Assembly: GCF_001653195.1 (NCBI RefSeq)
Contig: NZ_JXBB01000034.1
Span: forward strand, 62,001 to 126,000
Reading direction: 5' to 3'
Source: Hydrogenibacillus schlegelii
GTDB taxonomy: Bacteria; Bacillota; Bacilli; Thermicanales; DSM-22653
Length of the DNA: 64,000 nucleotides
Shown: positions 59,026 through 64,000 of the stretch, in pieces
How positions within the stretch are numbered: the stretch's first letter is position 1
How the letters are laid out: each line of letters begins with the position of its first letter
Made by a program: the position numbers and the translations under genes
The notes under the pieces: generated by a model
Databases searched by the model: none
The model's input: only the letters and a program-made list of their open reading frames with translations
Told to the model about the DNA's origin: nothing

Positions 59026-59108
59026 CCGGCGGGGGTATTGCGAGTGAGTCAAGCCTATCGCGAGTCGGCTCGACAGGACGTCATTCCGGCTTGTCGTTCG
59101 CCGCCGGG

Positions 59109-59265
59109 TTGGGAGTGAAACCTGGCTGAAAGCCTGCATTTCGCCGCGGCATTCCAGATACCATTCGCCAGGGCTGTTGGCGGTAAACTCGATGTCATAG
59201 GGCTCTCCCGGAGCGATCGCCAGCCATGGGTTGATGGGTTGCCCGAAGGTGGCGACGATCTGAAA
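59109..59265 (-). pseudogene. Remnant of a multicopper-oxidase C-terminal domain
   Basis: One minus-strand frame, open only from a stop at 59287-59289 and lacking a start, reads FQIVATFGQPINPWLAIAPG then EPYDIEFTANSPGEWYLECR. This is the domain-3 pattern of multicopper oxidases (HGHxFQV...GxPI...DTVxVxPGExYDIxFxADNPGxWxFHCH). The preceding HGH is gone, the DT segment is shortened, and HCH has become ECR, so copper ligands are lost. Past GEMQAFSQVSLP the similarity stops. The stretch is lower in G+C than its surroundings. The intact oxidase at 59697 has a different sequence here. The rest of the 58972-59301 gap holds only the ResA-like promoter. Confidence 0.45.
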
Positions 59266-59301
59266 TTGCGACGCCGAAGACGGCGATCACGCCTTCCGTC
59301 G

Positions 59302-59541
59302 CTACTCCTTTTGTCGCATCTTCTCAATCTCTTCCTTGATCCATCGAAGCTCTTTCCTAATGTTCTCGATTTCTTCATGATTCGCCGTGTGCTTTTTCCC
59401 CGACTCGACACTCGCGACCAGCCGGACGATCAGCCAGACGAAAAGCGCAAGCAGGATCAAGCCAAGAAAAAGAAAAAGAAAAGGAAAGCCGAACATCCAG
59501 CCCCCGTATCCCCCATAGCCGCCCATCATCGGACCCATCAT
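59302..59541 (-). CDS. Small Met/Gly-rich membrane protein with coiled-coil tail
   Basis: The 79-aa product starts MMGPMMGGYGGYGGWMFGF, a Met/Gly/aromatic segment. A membrane helix (PFLFLFLGLILLALFVWLIV) and a charged coiled coil (NHEEIENIRKELRWIKEEIE) follow. AGAGGGG lies about 8 nt before the ATG at 59541. Codons are markedly more A+T-rich than those of its neighbours, suggesting recent acquisition. The Met cluster beside a copper oxidase and CopA suggests Cu(I) contact, but no family is recognised. Confidence 0.65.
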   Translation of the reverse strand: MMGPMMGGYGGYGGWMFGFPFLFLFLGLILLALFVWLIVRLVASVESGKKHTANHEEIENIRKELRWIKEEIEKMRQKE

Positions 59542-59696
59542 TGGGGAATCCCCTCTTTCATGATTCTTCTCCAGGTTTGCGCGCCGTTTTCGAGCCACCA
59601 CACATCGCGTTCACGGGAGACGGCGGCGAACCGCGGCGGCCGGTCGACCACACCAAGCCGGAGCCTCCCGTCCCTCCCCTCGGACGCCCCGTCCCC

Positions 59697-61286
59697 TCAC
59701 GCTTGCTTCCGGTATTCGATGAGCGTCGCCATCCCCTGCTCCATGTGCACCAGCTGATGGCAGTGAAACAGCCAGCGCCCCGGGTTGTTCGCCACAAAAT
59801 CGATCGTCATCCGCTCCATCGGCCGGACGTTCACCGTGTCCTTCGGAATCGGTCGCCGAAGCGGCACGCCCTGGATCGACGTCACCCAGAACGTATGGCC
59901 GTGAAGGTGCATCGGATGATCGACCATGCTGTGATTGAAAAGCTCCAGCCGAACCCGCTCCCCCGCCCCGATCCGGGTCGGCGTCACGCGCGGATACGCT
60001 TCGCCGTTGATCGTCCAGACCGGCATCATCATGCCCCCGCTTAAGACCATCGGAACGACGCGATCGACTGCCGGAAGCGCCGTTCCCGCACCTCCTGCGA
60101 GCGCCCAGTACGACCAGCTCTCGGCCGTCCCCGGAAGGTGAGAGCCGCCCCCGCGATCCGATGGGGTGATCGACTCGCCGTCCGCTTTGGCCACCTCCAC
60201 TGAAATGCGAAGCGCCTCCTGGCCCGGGATCTTCGACCGAATCGCAAACGTTCCGGAGCGTTCGGCGACGAACCACGCGTCGATCCGCTCCGCCGGAGCG
60301 AGAAAAAGGTCGCCGAACGGCACCGGCTCCGGCAGGGCATTGCCGTCCACGTGATCGACGAGAAAATGGGCCCCGGGCGCCTCGAGCCAGAACGGTTCCG
60401 TGGCGCTCGCGTTGATGAGCCGGAGGCGAAGCCGCCCGCCTTCCGGCACCCGCAGCGGAGGAAAGGAGGCGGCCGGGAGGCCGTTTACGAGATAGAGGAG
60501 ATTCGGCGGCACGCCGCCGCCCATTCCGCCCATCCTGCCCATCCCGCCCATGCGACCCGGACCGCCCATCATACCGCCCATGCCACCCACGGGCCCGCTC
60601 CCTTCGGTCAGCGCGCCGACCGGATTGTTTTCGGGGTCCGGGCCGAGGGTGTGCAGCATGAGGATCGCCTCGGCTTCCGCCTCCCAAGGCCGCCCGCCGC
60701 TTTCCTCCGGCCGCCCTTCCGCTTCGCCGGCCGGCGGATCGATGATGAACGGCCCGAACAGGCCAAGCGGAATCTGACGCACTTCATCGACGTGCGCGTG
60801 ATACCAGCGCGTCCCTCGGGGCGCCGCGACAAACGAGTAGACGAACGTTTCGCCGGGGGGGATCGGCTCCTGGGACACGAACGGCACGCCGTCCATCGCT
60901 GGCGGCGTGTGCACGCCGTGCCAGTGGAACGTAAGCGGCGCGTCCGTCCGGTTTACGACGTCGATGATCAGCCGATCCCCCTCCGTCGCCCGGATCTCCG
61001 GCGCGGGGAAGCGGCCGTTCACCCGAAAAGCCGGAAAGGACGGTCCGCCGGGAAGGCGGACGACGTCCCGAGTCACGACCAGCCGGATCCGACGCTCCCG
61101 TCCGACTGCCGGCGGCCAGGGCGGGGCCGACGGAAGGGCCCACCCGTCCGTCGCCGCCGGTTCGATCGGCTTCGGTTCCCGAACGAGCGCCCGGACCAGC
61201 GGATAACCGGCCGCCAGGGAAAACAGGGCGACGCCGGCCGCCTTTAAAAACGCTCGGCGGGTCGGCCGCAAACGGTCATCGTCCAT
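59697..61286 (-). CDS. Tat-exported multicopper oxidase (CueO/CopA-oxidase type)
   Basis: The 529-aa product has a twin-arginine signal (RRAFLKAAGVALFSLAAG, residues 10-27). Copper ligands are complete: HWHG, HAH (TRWYHAHVDE), HPMHLHGH and HCHQLVHMEQGM, with Met as the axial type-1 neighbour. A Met/Gly-rich insertion (about residues 240-270, repeated GGM units) resembles the Met-rich copper-binding segments of CueO. It probably oxidises Cu(I) or phenolics outside the membrane. It lies 95 nt downstream of copA, likely cotranscribed. Two ATGs are possible (61292, 61286); the second has better SD spacing. Confidence 0.93.
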   Translation of the reverse strand: MDDDRLRPTRRAFLKAAGVALFSLAAGYPLVRALVREPKPIEPAATDGWALPSAPPWPPAVGRERRIRLVVTRDVVRLPGGPSFPAFRVNGRFPAPEIRATEGDRLIIDVVNRTDAPLTFHWHGVHTPPAMDGVPFVSQEPIPPGETFVYSFVAAPRGTRWYHAHVDEVRQIPLGLFGPFIIDPPAGEAEGRPEESGGRPWEAEAEAILMLHTLGPDPENNPVGALTEGSGPVGGMGGMMGGPGRMGGMGRMGGMGGGVPPNLLYLVNGLPAASFPPLRVPEGGRLRLRLINASATEPFWLEAPGAHFLVDHVDGNALPEPVPFGDLFLAPAERIDAWFVAERSGTFAIRSKIPGQEALRISVEVAKADGESITPSDRGGGSHLPGTAESWSYWALAGGAGTALPAVDRVVPMVLSGGMMMPVWTINGEAYPRVTPTRIGAGERVRLELFNHSMVDHPMHLHGHTFWVTSIQGVPLRRPIPKDTVNVRPMERMTIDFVANNPGRWLFHCHQLVHMEQGMATLIEYRKQA

Positions 61287-61381
61287 CGTCATCCCCCGTC
61301 TCTCGCAAAAGGTCGCCCCCGCGGCAAAGGCCGCGATCCTGTCCCGCGTTTTCAGCCCGGCGATAAGAACGGGCACCGACC

Positions 61382-63874
61382 TCACCGGCCGGACCCCTCG
61401 GGACCGACGGTCGAAAGCTTCATCCGCCGAAGCCGGAGCGCGTTCGTGACGACCGACACCGAGCTCATCGACATCGCCGCTCCGGCGACCCACGGCTGAA
61501 GGAGGCCCGCCCCGGCGATCGGGATGCCGACGGTGTTGTAGATGAACGCCCAGAACAAATTCTGCTTGATGTTCCGGAGCGTCATGCGGCTCGCCTCGAT
61601 CGCCTGCACGACCCGGACGACATCTCCGCCGAGGAGCGTCACGTCGGCCGACTGAACGGCGATGTCCGTCCCGGCGGAAAAAGCGAGCCCGACATCCGCC
61701 TGCGCCAGCGCCGGCGCATCGTTCACCCCGTCGCCGACCATGGCCACCCGCCGGCCTTCCGCCTGGAGGCGCCGGACGATCTCCGCCTTTTCCTCCGGCC
61801 GCACGCCGGCAAAGACGCGCTCGATCCCCACCTCGCGGGCGACCGCCTCCGCCGCCCGACGGTGGTCGCCGGTGATGAGCACCGCCTCGATCCCCCGGGC
61901 CCGAAGGGCCGCGACCGCCGCCCGGGCGCCGGGTTTGAGCGTATCCTGGAGGGCGATCACTCCGAGGGGCACCGCTTCCCGGGCGACGGCGACGACCGTC
62001 TTCCCCTCCGCCTGAAGCGCCGCGATCTCCGGCTCGAGGGCGGCGATGTCGATGCCCTCTTCCCGTAGCCACGCCGGCGACCCGACGCGGACATCGGCCT
62101 CTTCCACCCGACCCCGGATCCCCCGGCCGGCGGCGCTTTTGACCCGCTTCGCCTCCGGTTCGGCGATTCCCCGTTCCCGGGCATAAGCGACGATCGCCCG
62201 GGCGAGGGGATGTTCCGAATGCGCCTCCACCGCCGCCGCGAGGGTGAGGAGGTCCGCTTCCGTCACGCCGGCGGTCGGCCGGACGTCGGTCACCGCCGGA
62301 CGCCCTTCGGTGAGGGTCCCGGTCTTATCGAAGGCGACGACGTCCACCCGGGCCAGCCCTTCCAGCGACTCGCCGCCGCGAAACAGGATGCCCGCCTCCG
62401 CCGCCCGGCCGCTTCCGGCCATGACCGAGGTCGGCGTCGCCAGGCCCAGGGCGCACGGGCACGAGATGACGAGGACGCTGATCATGTTTTTGAGCGCCCG
62501 GGCAAAGGCCCCCGGATCGAGGACAAAATACCAGAGGAGGAAGTCAAAGACCGCGATCAGGACGACCGCCGGGACGAACACGCCCGAGACGCGGTCCGCC
62601 AGGCGCTGGATCGGCGCTTTTTCGCCCTGGGCCCGCTCGACGGCGGCGACGATCTGCGCGAGCACCGTCTCCTCGCCGACCCGCGTCGCCCGCATGACAA
62701 ACGACCCGTCGACGTTCACCGTCGCCCCGACGACCGGGTCATCGGCCTTTCGGTGGACCGGAAGGGGCTCGCCGGTGAGCATCGACTCGTCGACCGCCGC
62801 CTCGCCCTCGACGATGACGCCGTCGACCGGAATCTTCTCCCCCGGCCGCACCCGAAGGAGGTCCCCCGGCCGAACGCGCTCGACGGGCACCTCGACCTCC
62901 TCCCCGTCTTGAAGGAGGCGGGCCGTTTTCGCCTGCCGGGCCAAAAGCGCCTCGATCGCCCGGGCCGTCCGGCTTTTCGCCCGGGCTTCCAGCGTCTTTC
63001 CGAGGAGGATGAGCGTAATCAGCATGGCGCTCGTCTCAAAATAGAGATCGACCGGCCGCCCCTTTGCCGCATACTCCCAGAGCACGAGATAGAGGCTGTA
63101 ACCGTAGGCGGCCGATGTCCCGAGCGCGACGAGGACGTCCATGTTGGCGCTCCCGCCCCGGAGGTTGAGGTAAGCCCCGCGGTAAAAGGTCCACCCGATC
63201 CAAAACTGCACCGGCGTCGCGAGAAGAAGCTGCACCCATGGGTTCATGAGAATCTCCGGCACAAACCGTTCCCCGCCGGGGATGAGGTGGGCGAGCATCG
63301 TCCAGGCGAGCGGAAACGTGAGCAAGGCACTTGCGAGAAGCCGCCGGATTCTGGCCCGCATCTCCTTCTCCTTCGGGTCTTCTTCCGTCCCTTCCACGAG
63401 CCACGCCGCAAAACCGGCGGCCTTCGCCGCTTCGATCAGGGCCTCCGGCCGGATCGCCTCAGGCGCAATCTCGATCCGCGCCTCCTCCGTCGCCACGTTC
63501 ACCTCCGCCCGAAAGACGCCCGGCAGGTGGCGAAACGCCGCCTCCAGCCGCCGCCGGGACGCTTCGTCGTTCAACGTCCCACCGCCGAGCTTGAGGTGCA
63601 CCGTTTTTTTCACCGTCCCGTAGCCGAGGGCGGCGATCGCCGCCTCCACCCGGGCGAGGTCGACCTTTTCGGGATCGAGGCGGATCGTCGCCTTCTCCAG
63701 GGCGAGGTTCACCTCCGCCCCGGCGACGCCGTCGAGCTTCGCGAGCCCCTTTTCAATCCGGGCCGCGCACGCGGCGCACGTCATGCCGGTCACGCCGAGC
63801 GTGACTTCCATTGCCCCCGGCGGCCCGCCTTTCGCCTTCGGCGGCGCTCCGACCGGCTCTGCCTGCTGCCCCAT
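61382..63874 (-). CDS. copA: Copper-exporting P1B-type ATPase CopA
   Basis: The 830-aa product begins with a heavy-metal-associated domain with Cys33/Cys36 ([11 protein letters not shown]). A second HMA-like fold (about residues 90-160) has lost its CxxC ([10 protein letters not shown] in its place). Eight helices include the transport motif [17 protein letters not shown], and [13 protein letters not shown], the SEHPLA histidine, [10 protein letters not shown] and [11 protein letters not shown] are present. The C-terminal [11 protein letters not shown] and [18 protein letters not shown] mark the Cu(I) subgroup. GAGGGGGG precedes the ATG. No csoR or copZ is in the remaining 126 nt. Confidence 0.96.
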   Translation of the reverse strand: MGQQAEPVGAPPKAKGGPPGAMEVTLGVTGMTCAACAARIEKGLAKLDGVAGAEVNLALEKATIRLDPEKVDLARVEAAIAALGYGTVKKTVHLKLGGGTLNDEASRRRLEAAFRHLPGVFRAEVNVATEEARIEIAPEAIRPEALIEAAKAAGFAAWLVEGTEEDPKEKEMRARIRRLLASALLTFPLAWTMLAHLIPGGERFVPEILMNPWVQLLLATPVQFWIGWTFYRGAYLNLRGGSANMDVLVALGTSAAYGYSLYLVLWEYAAKGRPVDLYFETSAMLITLILLGKTLEARAKSRTARAIEALLARQAKTARLLQDGEEVEVPVERVRPGDLLRVRPGEKIPVDGVIVEGEAAVDESMLTGEPLPVHRKADDPVVGATVNVDGSFVMRATRVGEETVLAQIVAAVERAQGEKAPIQRLADRVSGVFVPAVVLIAVFDFLLWYFVLDPGAFARALKNMISVLVISCPCALGLATPTSVMAGSGRAAEAGILFRGGESLEGLARVDVVAFDKTGTLTEGRPAVTDVRPTAGVTEADLLTLAAAVEAHSEHPLARAIVAYARERGIAEPEAKRVKSAAGRGIRGRVEEADVRVGSPAWLREEGIDIAALEPEIAALQAEGKTVVAVAREAVPLGVIALQDTLKPGARAAVAALRARGIEAVLITGDHRRAAEAVAREVGIERVFAGVRPEEKAEIVRRLQAEGRRVAMVGDGVNDAPALAQADVGLAFSAGTDIAVQSADVTLLGGDVVRVVQAIEASRMTLRNIKQNLFWAFIYNTVGIPIAGAGLLQPWVAGAAMSMSSVSVVTNALRLRRMKLSTVGPEGSGR

Positions 63875-64000
63875 CGCCGTTCCCCCCTCTCAAGGCGCCC
63901 GGTGCCCGCCCCGAGCACCGGATCCTTCGTTTTGGCGACCGACGAACCGGCACGCCGATAAACCCGTCAGGCCCGGGGATTGGGATCGGGCGCCCGGGAT

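Noticed and set aside
59055-59411. A 118-codon minus-strand frame over the oxidase remnant
   Set aside because: It runs in a different frame from the oxidase-like reading, is Arg/Ser-rich, and overlaps the real 59302-59541 gene.
1-64000. CRISPR arrays, rRNA, tRNA genes, transposases or prophage
   Set aside because: No regularly spaced repeats, no rRNA or tRNA signature and no transposase, integrase or phage structural proteins were seen. The YvlD-type gene is called a phage holin family member only by name.

Overview
The window comes from the chromosome of a G+C-rich, endospore-forming member of the Bacillales. Evidence for this is the complete spoIIGA-sigE-sigG block, spoVD and a spoVE/ftsW pair, two germinant-receptor operons, and many small proteins otherwise typical of Bacillales (SepF, YlmC/D/H, YlbP, YlaN, DUF2626, YisL-like, RsfA/YlbO-like). 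Frequent GTG/TTG starts, strong Shine-Dalgarno (SD) sequences and long open antisense frames all reflect the base composition. A Hydrogenibacillus- or Brockia-like thermophile would fit, but that is an inference from composition and gene content only.

Positions 1-29.9 kb, all on the minus strand, hold one long division, cell-wall and sporulation cluster. In transcription order it runs mraZ-rsmH-ftsL-pbpB-spoVD-murE-murF-mraY-murD-spoVE-murB-murA-divIB-ftsA-ftsZ, terminator, spoIIGA-sigE-sigG-ylmC-pgeF(ylmD)-sepF-ylmH-divIVA-ileS, terminator, then a DksA/TraR-type protein cut by the window edge. murG, ylmE and ylmG are absent from their usual places. Regulatory DNA is readable. It includes MraZ-box repeats before mraZ, a Spo0A-type spoIIG promoter with 0A boxes, a sigma-F-type promoter before sigG, and a near-consensus sigma-A promoter before ileS.

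Positions 29.9-45.5 kb hold ahcY with a small membrane protein, then ylbP and a first gerA-type operon (A-B-C). These are followed by an RsfA-type regulator, a COG2345 winged-helix regulator with conserved cysteines, yqgY, a CBS-domain protein, a second ftsW-family gene, and a second gerA-type operon (A-B-C plus a small two-helix protein). The second operon converges on ylaN. Both ger operons have sigma-G-like promoters of the same layout.

Positions 45.5-59 kb are accessory and housekeeping. They carry an unusual envelope protein (TcaA-like ectodomain plus a one-lobe solute-binding-protein-like tail), argS, a YvlD-type protein, bioY under a BirA-type operator, and a divergent pair of probable sporulation genes. 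A SufT-like protein and an SOS-controlled Y-family polymerase with a YolD partner follow. A ccdA/ResA-like thiol-redox group completes this part. Positions 59-64 kb form a copper module: a degenerate multicopper-oxidase remnant, a Met-rich membrane peptide of lower G+C, a Tat-exported multicopper oxidase, and a CopA-type P1B ATPase.
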